Below are positions 35,156-43,759 of a stretch of DNA of 64,000 nt, in pieces. Every line of letters starts with the position of its first letter. The first letter of the stretch is position 1. This stretch comes from Variovorax paradoxus (GTDB lineage Bacteria; Pseudomonadota; Gammaproteobacteria; Burkholderiales; Burkholderiaceae_C). The notes beneath the pieces are model-generated. The model was not told the origin of the DNA, did not search any database, and was given only the letters and a program-made list of their open reading frames with translations. The stretch is from NCBI RefSeq assembly GCF_029919115.1, contig NZ_CP123990.1, positions 1,426,001-1,490,000 of the forward strand, in the 5' to 3' direction. Position numbers and translations under genes: made by a program.

Positions 35156-35944
35156 ATGTTCAACCCGTCCCAGACCCAGGCCGCCGCACCTTCGATGACC
35201 GGCTTTATTGCCGCAGGCGCACTGCCGAAGGCCGGCGTGGCGGTCCACGAGCGGGCCAGCCACAAGCTGATGGAGACGCAAAAGCTGCTGAAGGAGCGCC
35301 TGGACCCGCAACGCCGCGTGGTGCATGCCGGCGACGTGGTCTACCAGGCGGGCGAGCGCTTCGGCAACCTCTACATCCTGAACTCGGGCTTCTTCAAGGT
35401 CGTGAACCTGTCGGCCGACGGCCGCGAGCAGGTGGTAGGCTTGAAGTTCCGCGGCGACTGGCTGGGCTTCGACGGCATTGCCGGGGGCTGCTACTCGTGC
35501 GACGCCGTGGCCATGGACACCGGCGAGCTCTGGGTGGTGTCGTACGAATCGCTGCTGGCCGCCGCCCTTGCGGAACCCGCCTTGCTGCAGGTGTTCCACA
35601 CCGCGATGAGCCGCGAGATCGCGCATGACCGCGATTCGCTGATGTCGGTGTGCACGCTGCCCGCCGACGCGCGCGTGGCGGACTTCCTGCGCTACTGGGC
35701 GGAGTCGCTGGCCGAGCGCGGCATGCGGGCCGACCAGATCACGCTGCGCATGACGCGCGCCGAAATCGGCAACTACCTGGGCATGACGCTCGAAAGCGTG
35801 AGCCGCGCGCTCTCTCGGCTGGCGCGCGACAAGGTGATCGAGTTCGTTGAAAAAGGCCGGCGCGACGTGCAGATCCCCGATGTGGGCGCTCTGTCCGCCT
35901 TCGTGCAGCGCTGTCTTGCGCCGGCACCCGCCATGCTGCAGTGA
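35156..35944 (+). CDS. Crp/Fnr-family regulator of the microaerobic island, without N-terminal Fe-S cysteines
   Basis: A 262-residue DNA-binding protein with a cyclic-nucleotide-type sensor barrel (about 55-170) and a winged helix-turn-helix (about 190-255). The recognition helix reads LESVSRALSRL. It keeps the E..SR residues by which FNR reads TTGAT, so it should bind boxes like those at 22785, 25312 and 32698. The first 60 residues contain no cysteine, whereas FNR/ANR have an N-terminal cluster; only GGCYSC (about residue 110) and SVC (about 165) occur. It is therefore closer to FixK or Dnr in design. AGGAG lies before ATG 35156. Confidence 0.92.
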   Translation: MFNPSQTQAAAPSMTGFIAAGALPKAGVAVHERASHKLMETQKLLKERLDPQRRVVHAGDVVYQAGERFGNLYILNSGFFKVVNLSADGREQVVGLKFRGDWLGFDGIAGGCYSCDAVAMDTGELWVVSYESLLAAALAEPALLQVFHTAMSREIAHDRDSLMSVCTLPADARVADFLRYWAESLAERGMRADQITLRMTRAEIGNYLGMTLESVSRALSRLARDKVIEFVEKGRRDVQIPDVGALSAFVQRCLAPAPAMLQ

Positions 35945-35956
35945 CGCCCGCGTCTT

Positions 35957-36232
35957 TCACATCAACCGCAATCCCCGGTTGAACTGCATGAAGGTCTTGA
36001 TGGGCGCCGGCACATTGCCCATCTTTGCTATCTCGGAACGGCCGTCTTCGGTGATGCGGATCACGGTGGCCATGCGCGAGGATACATAGGGCGATGTCGG
36101 CTTGAGCGTTGTGATCTCGGCTTCGATCAAGCCTGTGGCCAGGAGCACAGAGACGTGCCGGATCTCCTCCGGATTGGCGACACGAACCGGTAGCTGCACA
36201 TGCTGCAGCCTGTTCAGGAACGAAAGCGGCAT
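35957..36232 (-). CDS. Hypothetical protein
   Basis: A 91-residue soluble protein starting MPLSFLNRLQHVQLP, with a central pattern ATGLIEAEITTLKP and RMATVIRITEDGRSEIAKMG that looks like a winged-helix or small alpha/beta fold with a terminal helix. No family is recognised. GGAGGA five to ten bases before the ATG strongly supports this start over a longer frame. It converges on the Fnr-type gene. Confidence 0.75.
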   Translation of the reverse strand: MPLSFLNRLQHVQLPVRVANPEEIRHVSVLLATGLIEAEITTLKPTSPYVSSRMATVIRITEDGRSEIAKMGNVPAPIKTFMQFNRGLRLM

Positions 36233-36449
36233 TCGACGATCCTCCGATTGCAGGTGTTGACCCTTGCGGGGGGAACACCTCGGGGGCAATCCATGTGCCC
36301 GAACCGCGCCCCCGTCGCGGTCCACTGGTTGTAGCATCTGCCCGGGTTATCACCTATGCGCCAAATGGCTACGGCGTGGTGGTAGTAGAAAGACTTACTG
36401 CATATATCGCCGCGAGTCGTTCCGCTGCGATGTCTGGTACAAAAGGCCG

Positions 36450-37622
36450 ATGACCGTTCCACTCGCGGTTTCCCTCGTCGATCTCCTCTTCGGACTGGAA
36501 CTCGGGGCCTCCGGCGGGGCAGCTCGCAACCGCTGCTCGCTCGAAGGCCTCGCCTGGAAAAGCTCCAGCCAGGAGGGCGTGCTCCAGGTTTCCATCCAGG
36601 AACTGGAAGCGACCGCGCTTCAGTTCGCATCGGGGCCGTTCGTGCTCGATGTCGGCCGAGTCGCCGCGCATGCAATCACAGGCGAGGTGCGCACCTCCGA
36701 TGCCGGCGCTCTGAGCCTCTGCGCCATCGAGGCAGCCGAAGCCGAGTTCTCGGGAGTCAGGCTGCAGGGGCCCTTGGTCATGCCGCCGCAAATCCAAACG
36801 GCGTTGCATGCCTTGCAGGGCGCGAGCAGCGCGGCGCCGACTGCGGGCGGCGCCACCGCGCCCCAGGCAGCGGCCGAAGCCTGGCGCCTCGGCCCACTCG
36901 GGCAGGCCGACGGCGCGATTCGCGGGCGGATCACCGACGCGCACCTGCTGTTCGACGCCGACGTGACCGTGCCCATAGCGCATGGCCAGATCGACTTCAA
37001 CGACGCGACCGTCGAGCACGTCGGACCGGATTCGCGCATGGGTGTGAGCCGGCTCGGCCTCTATGTCGATGCGCCGAACGGGCGCAGCTACCTGTACCAG
37101 TTTGCTTCGGCGCCGCTTGCCGGCGTGGAGTTCGAGCGCCGCGGTGCCTTGCTGAGCCCGTGGGTTTCCGAGCGGGGCAAGCTGCACTTGCAGGCTTTTG
37201 CCGAGGCCATGCTGCGCCAGTGCCTGGGCGGCCAAGGCCAGGGCTTGACCGAGCAGGCGCGCCTGCTGCTGGGCCGCACGGCGATTTCGGGCGAGGTGCA
37301 GCTCGGCGACGGACTTCTTGCGGTCCCGGGTGCCCAGGCTCACATGGAAGGCCGCGTCGAAGGGCGCAATGCAGTGGGCATGCGCTCCGATGCGCTCGGC
37401 CAGGGCCTGACGATCGAGATGGCTTCGCTTTCAGCCCGCGATGCGGCCGCGAAGTGGCGGGGCGCGCAGCTGGGCTCTGAGAGGATTACCGCGCGGCTCA
37501 AGCTGCAGCTCTTGATTGAAGGTGCGCACATGCGCTTCGTCGCCGAAATCGAGAACTGCAAGCTCGCGGGACTGCGGCTCGATCTTCAGGGCCGGCCGGC
37601 TCAGGCGCTCGGGGGAAGGTAG
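36450..37622 (+). CDS. Hypothetical protein (about 390 residues)
   Basis: Family not recognised. The sequence is rich in short beta-like segments (GAIRGRITDAHLLFDADVT, GAISGEVQLG-like repeats) without signal peptide or membrane helix. A Pro/Ala/Thr-rich linker near residues 120-140 separates two halves. Composition suggests a repeated beta-fold such as a beta-helix or AsmA-like protein, but this is only an impression. Start at MTVPLAVSLVDLLFG; the frame runs 62 codons further up without convincing composition. Its last 22 bases overlap the convergent SDR gene. Confidence 0.75.
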   Translation: MTVPLAVSLVDLLFGLELGASGGAARNRCSLEGLAWKSSSQEGVLQVSIQELEATALQFASGPFVLDVGRVAAHAITGEVRTSDAGALSLCAIEAAEAEFSGVRLQGPLVMPPQIQTALHALQGASSAAPTAGGATAPQAAAEAWRLGPLGQADGAIRGRITDAHLLFDADVTVPIAHGQIDFNDATVEHVGPDSRMGVSRLGLYVDAPNGRSYLYQFASAPLAGVEFERRGALLSPWVSERGKLHLQAFAEAMLRQCLGGQGQGLTEQARLLLGRTAISGEVQLGDGLLAVPGAQAHMEGRVEGRNAVGMRSDALGQGLTIEMASLSARDAAAKWRGAQLGSERITARLKLQLLIEGAHMRFVAEIENCKLAGLRLDLQGRPAQALGGR

Positions 37623-38305
37623 CTCGGCCGCGGCGCTGTCAAGCCTCGCTTCACTTGCTGGGTGAGCTCGTCGGCAAGCACCTCGTCTTCGCCCGCTTCG
37701 AGCCCGTCGAGTGCGCGCCTGACGATTTCTTCGGGGCTGGTCTTGGGAACGTCGAACCCGCGTGTCAGGTCGGTATCCACATAGGCCATGTGCAGGCCCA
37801 ATACCTGGGTCTGCTGCGCCGACAGTTCGGTGCGCAGCGAATTGGTGAGCGACCATGCGGCCGACTTGCTTGCCGAATAGGCCGCCAGCTCGCCGCCGTT
37901 GACCCATGACGCAACCGACAGCACGTTGAGCAGCGCGCCGCCGCCATTGGCCTTGAGAACCGGCGCGAAGGCCTTGCTCATGCGCAGCACCGCGAAGAAG
38001 TTGGTCTCGAAGATGCGCCGCGCAAGCTCTTCGCTGTCGGCTGCGAGAAAGCCTCCCACTTGGGCAATCCCTGCGTTGTTGACCACCAGCGTCACATCGG
38101 ACGCGAGCGCGGCGGCGGCCGCCACCTCTTGCGGGTTGTTGACATCCAGCCGCAGCGCGTGAACGCCCGATTGGGTTACTGCCACGGGATCGCGTGCGCC
38201 GGCATACACCTTGCGCGCGCCGCGGGCGAGCAGCTCGCGTGCAAACGCCAGGCCAATGCCGCGATTGGCGCCGGTGACAAGGGCGACGGAATTTTCGATC
38301 TTCAT
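37601..38305 (-). CDS. Short-chain dehydrogenase/reductase
   Basis: A 234-residue classical SDR: cofactor motif TGANRGIG near residue 12, NNAG near 78, catalytic Ser in SVASWV and YSASK. Probably NADP-linked reduction of a carbonyl compound; substrate unknown. It follows the quinone-oxidoreductase-like gene on the same strand (37 bases) and is likely co-transcribed under the TetR regulator. Confidence 0.94.
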   Translation of the reverse strand: MKIENSVALVTGANRGIGLAFARELLARGARKVYAGARDPVAVTQSGVHALRLDVNNPQEVAAAAALASDVTLVVNNAGIAQVGGFLAADSEELARRIFETNFFAVLRMSKAFAPVLKANGGGALLNVLSVASWVNGGELAAYSASKSAAWSLTNSLRTELSAQQTQVLGLHMAYVDTDLTRGFDVPKTSPEEIVRRALDGLEAGEDEVLADELTQQVKRGLTAPRPSYLPPSA

Positions 38306-38342
38306 GGGAATCTCCAGGGTGGGGTGGGGGGACGAACGAAGC

Positions 38343-39344
38343 TCACTTGACCTTGATGACGACCTTGCCCTTGGCACGGCCTGCTTCGACATAGGCCAGG
38401 GCTTCATTGGTGGACGCGAACGGGAACACACGGTCAATCACCGGGCGGACGGCGCCGGCCTCGATCAGGCTGGTGATCTCGCGCAACTGGCTTCCGTCCG
38501 CCCTCATGAAGAGAAACGAGAAACCGACCCCGCGGGCCTTGGCTCTGCGCCTGATGCCGGCGCTCAAGAGCCGCATGACGAGTTTCACGAAACCGGGCGC
38601 GCCGCTCTCCTTGCCGAATTCAGGGTCGGGCGGTCCGGAGATGGAGATGAGCTTGCCGCCGCGCTTGAGCACGCGAAGCGACTTTTCGAGTGTCTTGCCG
38701 TCCTGGCTGTTCAGCACCACGTCGTAGTCCTGCAAGACATCCTCGAAGTCCTGTGCGCGGTAGTCGATCACCGCGTCCGCGCCCAGGCTCTTGACGAGTG
38801 CTGCATTGGACGCGCTCGTCGTCGTGGCAACGGTTGCGCCCAGCTGCTTGGCCAGCTGAATGGCAAAGGTGCCGACCCCGCCGGAGCCCGCCTGTATGAA
38901 AACCTTCTGGCCCTTCTTGAGCCCGGCCTTTTCGACCAATGCCTGCCAAGCCGTCAATGACACCAAAGGAATGGAGGCCGCTTCCTCCATCGTCAGGTTC
39001 TTGGGCTTGAGCGCGAGCGACGTCTCCTTCACGGGGACGAATTCGGCGAAGGTGCCAATGCGGAAATCGTCGACGCGCGCATAGACCTCGTCGCCCGGCT
39101 TGAACTGACGCACACGGGAGCCGGCCTCGACGACCACGCCAGCCACGTCGTGGCCCAGCACCATCGGCAGGCGATAGGGCAGGATGAGCTTGAACTCGCC
39201 GTCCCTTATCTTGGAATCGAGCAAGTTCACGCCGGCGGCATGAACCTCGACCAGCACCTCGTCGTCGCGCAGCTCTGGCGTCGGCATCTCTGCCGCTCGC
39301 AGCGGCCGCTTCTTGCCGTAACGGTCAAGAACAAAAGCTTTCAT
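38343..39344 (-). CDS. NADP-dependent MDR-family oxidoreductase (quinone reductase-like)
   Basis: A 333-residue medium-chain dehydrogenase with a GroES-like N-terminal half (GHDVAGVVVEAGS) and a Rossmann half with IQAGSGGVGTFAIQLAKQLGA. It lacks the zinc ligands of alcohol dehydrogenases, so it fits the quinone oxidoreductase/2-alkenal reductase branch, detoxifying reactive carbonyls or quinones. First gene of a two-gene operon; an operator-like palindrome at 39417-39430 lies in its promoter region. Confidence 0.94.
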   Translation of the reverse strand: MKAFVLDRYGKKRPLRAAEMPTPELRDDEVLVEVHAAGVNLLDSKIRDGEFKLILPYRLPMVLGHDVAGVVVEAGSRVRQFKPGDEVYARVDDFRIGTFAEFVPVKETSLALKPKNLTMEEAASIPLVSLTAWQALVEKAGLKKGQKVFIQAGSGGVGTFAIQLAKQLGATVATTTSASNAALVKSLGADAVIDYRAQDFEDVLQDYDVVLNSQDGKTLEKSLRVLKRGGKLISISGPPDPEFGKESGAPGFVKLVMRLLSAGIRRRAKARGVGFSFLFMRADGSQLREITSLIEAGAVRPVIDRVFPFASTNEALAYVEAGRAKGKVVIKVK

Positions 39345-39416
39345 GGTCTTCCTTGTTTCCTGGCGGACCCAGGTTTGCGAATGGCAGCGATGCCGGGATG
39401 CTCATCTTTATTTCGT

Positions 39417-39430
39417 ATGATATTCATCAT
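39417..39430. promoter_or_regulatory. Putative TetR operator before the oxidoreductase
   Basis: ATGAT-ATTC-ATCAT, with one more paired base on each side, 73 bases before the oxidoreductase start. It shares both half-sites and the 4-base spacing with the palindrome at 40058-40071. Confidence 0.7.
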
Positions 39431-39471
39431 ATTTTTTGGCAAGAAACACAGGCGCCGGTTGGCGGCCGATT

Positions 39472-40059
39472 TCAGGCGGCGCCCAGGTGCTTCAGCGCGG
39501 CTTCGCGCAGGCTTGCCGACAGCGCGGGCTCGTCGACCGCGCGCGCCAGCAGCAGCGTGCCCACCATGGTGGCCACGGTCGCGAGCGCCCGTTCGTGCGC
39601 GCCGGGCTGGCCCCAATCGGGCGACTGGCGGGCGACAAGATCGATCATTTCCTTGACGTGGCGCGTGGTGGCCCGGCGCACCTCCGGTGCCTGGCGCGGC
39701 GTTTCAGAACCCAGCGCGGCAAGAGGGCAGCCGAGTTCGACCTGCGCCACGTGTTCGGGGGAGAGGTAAGTGCGGAGCATCACCGCCAGCGCCTGCTCGG
39801 GCGGCACGCTGGCCGCGACGTTGGCCGCCACCGCGGCCGATTCGGCGCATGCCCGGCTTGCCGCTTCGGCCAGCATGGCTTCGCGCGACTCGAAGTGGGC
39901 ATAGAAGGCGCCGTGGGTCAGGCCCGCTTCCTTCATGATGTCCGCGACGCCGGTTCCGCCGTAGCCGCTGCGGCGGATGGCGCGCGCGGCCGCGGACACG
40001 ATGCGCTCGTGAGAGGCTTCTTTGGCAGAGGTCCTGGTTCCGTGTTTTGCATTTCGCAT
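39472..40059 (-). CDS. TetR-family transcriptional repressor
   Basis: A 195-residue regulator: N-terminal helix-turn-helix (about 10-60, with GGTGVADIMKEAGLTHGAFYAHF) and an all-helical ligand domain with a conserved GCPLAALGSE segment typical of the YcdC/AcrR-like group that senses reactive compounds. Start at MRNAKHG; two further ATGs lie 9 and 12 bases upstream within the operator. Same strand as the two redox genes it probably controls, and as its own operator. Confidence 0.92.
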   Translation of the reverse strand: MRNAKHGTRTSAKEASHERIVSAAARAIRRSGYGGTGVADIMKEAGLTHGAFYAHFESREAMLAEAASRACAESAAVAANVAASVPPEQALAVMLRTYLSPEHVAQVELGCPLAALGSETPRQAPEVRRATTRHVKEMIDLVARQSPDWGQPGAHERALATVATMVGTLLLARAVDEPALSASLREAALKHLGAA

Positions 40060-40071
40060 GATGCGCATCAT
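40058..40071. promoter_or_regulatory. Putative TetR autoregulatory operator
   Basis: ATGATGCGCATCAT is a perfect 14-bp palindrome lying on the start codon of the TetR gene. Binding here would block both transcription and start-codon access; it matches the site at 39417-39430. Confidence 0.7.
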
Positions 40072-40171
40072 ACATATTTCGGAAGAGCACGTAAACCTGG
40101 GCCTCGAAGCGTGTCGCCCCCCGGAATGGCCGCCGTGCACAATCTGCCGCATGTCGACCCTCTTTCAGTGA

Positions 40172-41251
40172 ATGCGAATCCACGAACTCAAGCAACGGCT
40201 GCGGCAAGCCGGCGCGGGCCCCAGCCACGAGCAGCGGATCTTGCGGCTGTGGTCGCACGCGCTGCCCCGCAACAGCGGCAGGCGCCTGCCGGCGAGCTTC
40301 TTTCCGTCTTCGCTGCTCGAAGCCTTGCCATCCATTGAAGCCGAGCTTGCGGGGTTGGCGCGCATTCACACGGTGCATCCCGGCGCCGACGGTTCCGAAC
40401 GGCTGCTCGTTGCCCTTGCGGACGGCCAAACGGTGGAAAGCGTGTTGCTGCCCCGCGCTGGCTTGTGCGTGTCGTCTCAGGTCGGCTGCGCGGTAGGGTG
40501 CCAGTTCTGCATGACGGGCCGGGACGGATTGCTGCGCCAGGTGGGAAGCGCCGAGATCATTGCCCAGGTCGCCCTTGCGCGCATGCGCCGGCCGGTGCGC
40601 AAGGTGGTGTTCATGGGCATGGGTGAACCGGCCCACAACCTGGACAACGTGCTGGAGGCGATCGAACTGCTCGGCACTGTCGGCAACATCGGCCACAAGA
40701 ACCTGGTGTTCTCCACGGTGGGCGATCCGCGCGTTTTCGAACGGCTGCCGCAAGAAAGCGTGCGGCCAGCGCTGGCGCTCTCGCTGCACACCACCAAGGC
40801 CGAGTTGCGCAGGAAGCTCCTTCCGCGCGCGCCCGGCATGACGCCCGAAGAACTGGTCGACGCAGGCGAGCGCTACGCCAGGGCCACCGGCTACCCGATC
40901 CAATACCAGTGGACGCTGCTCGAAGGCGTCAACGACGGGCCGGACGAGATCGAGGGCATCGTCAGGCTGCTGTCCGGCAAGTACGGCGTGCTGAACATGA
41001 TTCCCTTCAATGCGGTGGACGGCGTGGCGTTCAGCCGTCCGTCGTGGGAGCGCTGCAAGCAGATGGCTCGTGCGCTGCACCAGCGGGGCATTTTGACGAA
41101 GCTGCGCAATTCGGCGGGGCAAGACATCGACGGCGGCTGCGGCCAGCTGAGGGCGCGCGTGGCCGAGGTGCCGGTGCGCTTCGTTGAAGGGCGGCGGCGC
41201 AATCCCGCCAATCTTGTTACTCCCGGCATTCGGCCGCCCGCGCCAAACTGA
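40172..41251 (+). CDS. RlmN-like radical SAM RNA methyltransferase (divergent paralogue)
   Basis: A 359-residue protein of the RlmN/Cfr family, which methylates A2503 of 23S rRNA (C2 for RlmN, C8 for Cfr). It has the radical SAM motif CAVGCQFC (Cys106, 110, 113), GMGEPAHNLDNVLEA, STVGDPRVF, and the C-terminal catalytic Cys323 in AGQDIDGGCGQL. The N-terminal accessory domain differs from housekeeping RlmN (no typical RATQVIKWI pattern). A housekeeping copy probably exists elsewhere, so substrate and position are uncertain. Confidence 0.88.
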   Translation: MRIHELKQRLRQAGAGPSHEQRILRLWSHALPRNSGRRLPASFFPSSLLEALPSIEAELAGLARIHTVHPGADGSERLLVALADGQTVESVLLPRAGLCVSSQVGCAVGCQFCMTGRDGLLRQVGSAEIIAQVALARMRRPVRKVVFMGMGEPAHNLDNVLEAIELLGTVGNIGHKNLVFSTVGDPRVFERLPQESVRPALALSLHTTKAELRRKLLPRAPGMTPEELVDAGERYARATGYPIQYQWTLLEGVNDGPDEIEGIVRLLSGKYGVLNMIPFNAVDGVAFSRPSWERCKQMARALHQRGILTKLRNSAGQDIDGGCGQLRARVAEVPVRFVEGRRRNPANLVTPGIRPPAPN

Positions 41252-41338
41252 CTCCTGCCGCCACCGAGCGGCAAGCAACAGCGATAGCTCGCTTCGGTCA
41301 CAAGGCGCGGGCGTTCGCCAACCCAGGAGATTTCAGCA

Positions 41339-42133
41339 ATGACTGCATCCATCGAAAGCGCGCCCGAAGGCGGCCAGCCTGCCATGCACACGCCTCCCGT
41401 CGTGTCGCCCAAGGCGTGGCAAGCGGCCTACGAGCAACTGCTGGTAAAGGAAAAAGCGCACACCCGCGCCCGAGACGCCTTGGCCGCCGAACGGCGGCGA
41501 ATGCCGTGGACGGCCGTGGAGAAGACCTATGCCTTCGAAGGCCCCGCGGGCAAGGCCAGCCTGGCAGACCTGTTCGAGGGACGGCGCCAGTTGATCGTGT
41601 ATCGTGCCTTCTTCGAGCCCGGCGTATTCGGCTGGCCTGAACACGCCTGCCGCGGCTGCTCGATGGTGGCCGACCAGGTGGCCCATGTGGCGCACCTGAA
41701 CGCACGCGACACCACGCTTGTCTTCGTTTCGCGGGCGCCTCAGCAAGACATTGCGCGGCTCAAGGCACGAATGGGGTGGGAGATACCGTGGTTCACCCTC
41801 ACCGACAGCTTCGATGCCGACTTTGGCGTGGACGAATGGCACGGCACGAACGTGTTTTATCGCGACGGCGGCCGCGTGTTCCGAACGTACTTCCTGAACA
41901 ACCGCGGCGACGAGCAGATGGGCAATACCTGGAACTATCTCGACATCACGCCGCTGGGCCGGCAAGAGGTATGGGAAGACTCGCCCAAGGGCTATCCGCA
42001 GACGCCCACCTACAAGTGGTGGAACTGGCACGACAGTTATGCCGCCGATGCCGAGTCCGACAAGAAATGGGCCGAGGTGTCGGCGGCTGGCGAGGCGGCC
42101 TTCCGGGAGGAGAGCGCCCGCGCCAAGTCTTGA
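41339..42133 (+). CDS. DUF899 family thioredoxin-like protein
   Basis: A 264-residue soluble protein. Visible family features are the ELLVKEKAHTRARDALAAERRRMPW-type opening (positions about 33-57), YRAFFEPG, the cysteine pair ACRGCSMVAD, and the terminal YKWWNWHDSY. DUF899 proteins adopt a thioredoxin-like fold and are common in soil bacteria; enzymatic activity is not established. Monocistronic. Confidence 0.9.
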   Translation: MTASIESAPEGGQPAMHTPPVVSPKAWQAAYEQLLVKEKAHTRARDALAAERRRMPWTAVEKTYAFEGPAGKASLADLFEGRRQLIVYRAFFEPGVFGWPEHACRGCSMVADQVAHVAHLNARDTTLVFVSRAPQQDIARLKARMGWEIPWFTLTDSFDADFGVDEWHGTNVFYRDGGRVFRTYFLNNRGDEQMGNTWNYLDITPLGRQEVWEDSPKGYPQTPTYKWWNWHDSYAADAESDKKWAEVSAAGEAAFREESARAKS

Positions 42134-42163
42134 CGCACGGCTCAAGGGGCATGCCTTCTCGCG

Positions 42164-42586
42164 CTACTTGGAGGAGCCCTGCTTCGCCATTCGCGTCCAG
42201 CGCTGGTCGGTGTGCCTGCCCGCATATTCCTGGTCGATCTCGTCGATCAGCTTATCGGCGTTCTTCGGGTCGACTGCCGCCAGGATGGCGTCGATCTTGG
42301 CTTCCATGCGGTCGTCGCCTTCCTTGGATTGCGGCGAGCCGACATACAGAAGAAACGCCAGCCCGCCGATCTGCCAGATCAGCTGCAAAAATTCCGATTG
42401 CCAGTTTTCCAGCGTGTCGCGCGACATCTGGATGAGGTAGCCCGACATTTCCGGCGGCACGCCGAAATTCTTTTGTTCGTCGACATAGGCGAACCAGCCA
42501 AAGACCCAGTGGCCGACCAACGAGACGAGGAAGAAGCCCAGGGTGACCCACCCATAGCCGTAGAGTTTCCAGATCGATTTCTTCAT
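42164..42586 (-). CDS. DUF6766-like membrane protein
   Basis: A 140-residue protein with an N-terminal membrane segment (YGWVTLGFFLVSLVGHWVFG), a second one (FLQLIWQIGGLAFLLYVG) and a cytosolic acidic tail. The opening MKKSIWKLYGYGWVTLGF recalls the DUF6766 family. Function unknown. Its start overlaps the stop of the upstream iron-permease-like gene by four bases, so the two are co-translated. Confidence 0.85.
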   Translation of the reverse strand: MKKSIWKLYGYGWVTLGFFLVSLVGHWVFGWFAYVDEQKNFGVPPEMSGYLIQMSRDTLENWQSEFLQLIWQIGGLAFLLYVGSPQSKEGDDRMEAKIDAILAAVDPKNADKLIDEIDQEYAGRHTDQRWTRMAKQGSSK

Positions 42587-43026
42587 GTTGTGCTTTCCGC
42601 TCGGGTTGCTTTTTCAGTGGCGCCCTTGTGGGCGCGGCGTGCACGCTCACCGCGCGTCTTGTCCAGCGCCGCATGGCTTTTCTTTGCGGCTGCTTCGCAC
42701 TGTTCGTGCAGTACGGCCAGCTCCTTGTCGGTGAGCTTCTCGATGCCGATGAATTCGTCGCCGGCGTTGGAAGAGCGAATCAGTTCGTCGAGCTTGGTCT
42801 GAAGTGCCACCCCATCGCGGTTTTGCGTGTTCTGGATCAGGAACACCATCAAGAAAGTGACGATGGTGGTGCCCGTGTTGATGGTCAGTTGCCAGTTTTC
42901 CGAAAAGCCGAAGAAAGGGCCCGCAACTGCCCAGGCAACCACCAGCGCGATGCACAGCAGAAATGCAAATGGACTGCCGGCTGCGCGCGCGGTGGCATTC
43001 GCAAAGGTTGCAAAGAACTTGTCCAT
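42583..43026 (-). CDS. Low-affinity iron permease family protein
   Basis: A 147-residue inner-membrane protein with two N-terminal membrane segments. It has the family signature NTGTTIVTFLMVFLIQNTQN followed by RDGVALQTKLDELI, and a basic C-terminal tail. The name derives from fungal Fet4; iron transport by bacterial members is not proven, and a stress-related membrane role is equally possible. Paired with the DUF6766-like gene. Confidence 0.9.
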   Translation of the reverse strand: MDKFFATFANATARAAGSPFAFLLCIALVVAWAVAGPFFGFSENWQLTINTGTTIVTFLMVFLIQNTQNRDGVALQTKLDELIRSSNAGDEFIGIEKLTDKELAVLHEQCEAAAKKSHAALDKTRGERARRAHKGATEKATRAESTT

Positions 43027-43265
43027 GGGTGAAAGGGTGCTGCTTCGTCAGCCTCTGGGCGTCATCCATCGCCGATAAAACGAGGCTGAAAATTACCCTT
43101 GCGCGTGTGAGGGGCGAGCCATCTGCCGGCTCGAGGTTGCGTTCGGAGCCGCTGCGGGAAGGTAACCGGAGGTAGGAAAGTACCGACCCGCGCTGGCGAC
43201 GGTTGCTTGCGTCGGCAGGCTGCGGTAGTGACTGAGATAAAGGTCCCACTCAATGGAGGTGACCC

Positions 43266-43754
43266 ATGCACGCAAGAGTTCGTCTTCTCGGCCATCCGGT
43301 GCACCAGATGCTCGTGGTGTTTCCGCTCGGGCTGCTCGCCACGGCGGTGGTCTTCGACATCATCTACCTGATCGGCAACAGCCAGGTCATGGCGGCGGTG
43401 TCCTATTGGATGATCGCGGCGGGCCTGGTCGGCGGCCTTCTGGCTGCGCCTTTCGGCACCATCGACTGGCTGGGCATTCCGGCCGGAACGCGGGCCAAGC
43501 GCATCGGCGCAATGCACGGCGGTGGCAACGTGCTCGTGCTGCTGCTGTTCGCGCTGAGCTTTTTCCTGCGCGACAGGGACTACGCGCCGGGCCTGGCGCA
43601 AATGGTGTGGTCCTTCGCGGGTGCGGCCATCGCAATGGTCACCGCCTGGCTAGGCGGCGAGCTGGTGGACCGGCTGGGCATAGGCGTCGACGAAGACGCG
43701 AGCTTGAACGCTTCCAGTTCGCTGAACAAGCGGCATGTGGTGGCCGGCAAGTAA
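43266..43754 (+). CDS. DUF2231 membrane protein
   Basis: A 162-residue protein with four predicted membrane segments, starting MHARVRLLGHPVHQMLVVFPLGLL, the typical DUF2231 opening with its HPVH motif. Family members bind or act near heme/redox proteins in some genomes, but no function is established. GGAGG lies before the ATG. The 239 bases upstream hold no gene. Confidence 0.9.
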   Translation: MHARVRLLGHPVHQMLVVFPLGLLATAVVFDIIYLIGNSQVMAAVSYWMIAAGLVGGLLAAPFGTIDWLGIPAGTRAKRIGAMHGGGNVLVLLLFALSFFLRDRDYAPGLAQMVWSFAGAAIAMVTAWLGGELVDRLGIGVDEDASLNASSSLNKRHVVAGK

Positions 43755-43759
43755 AGGTA

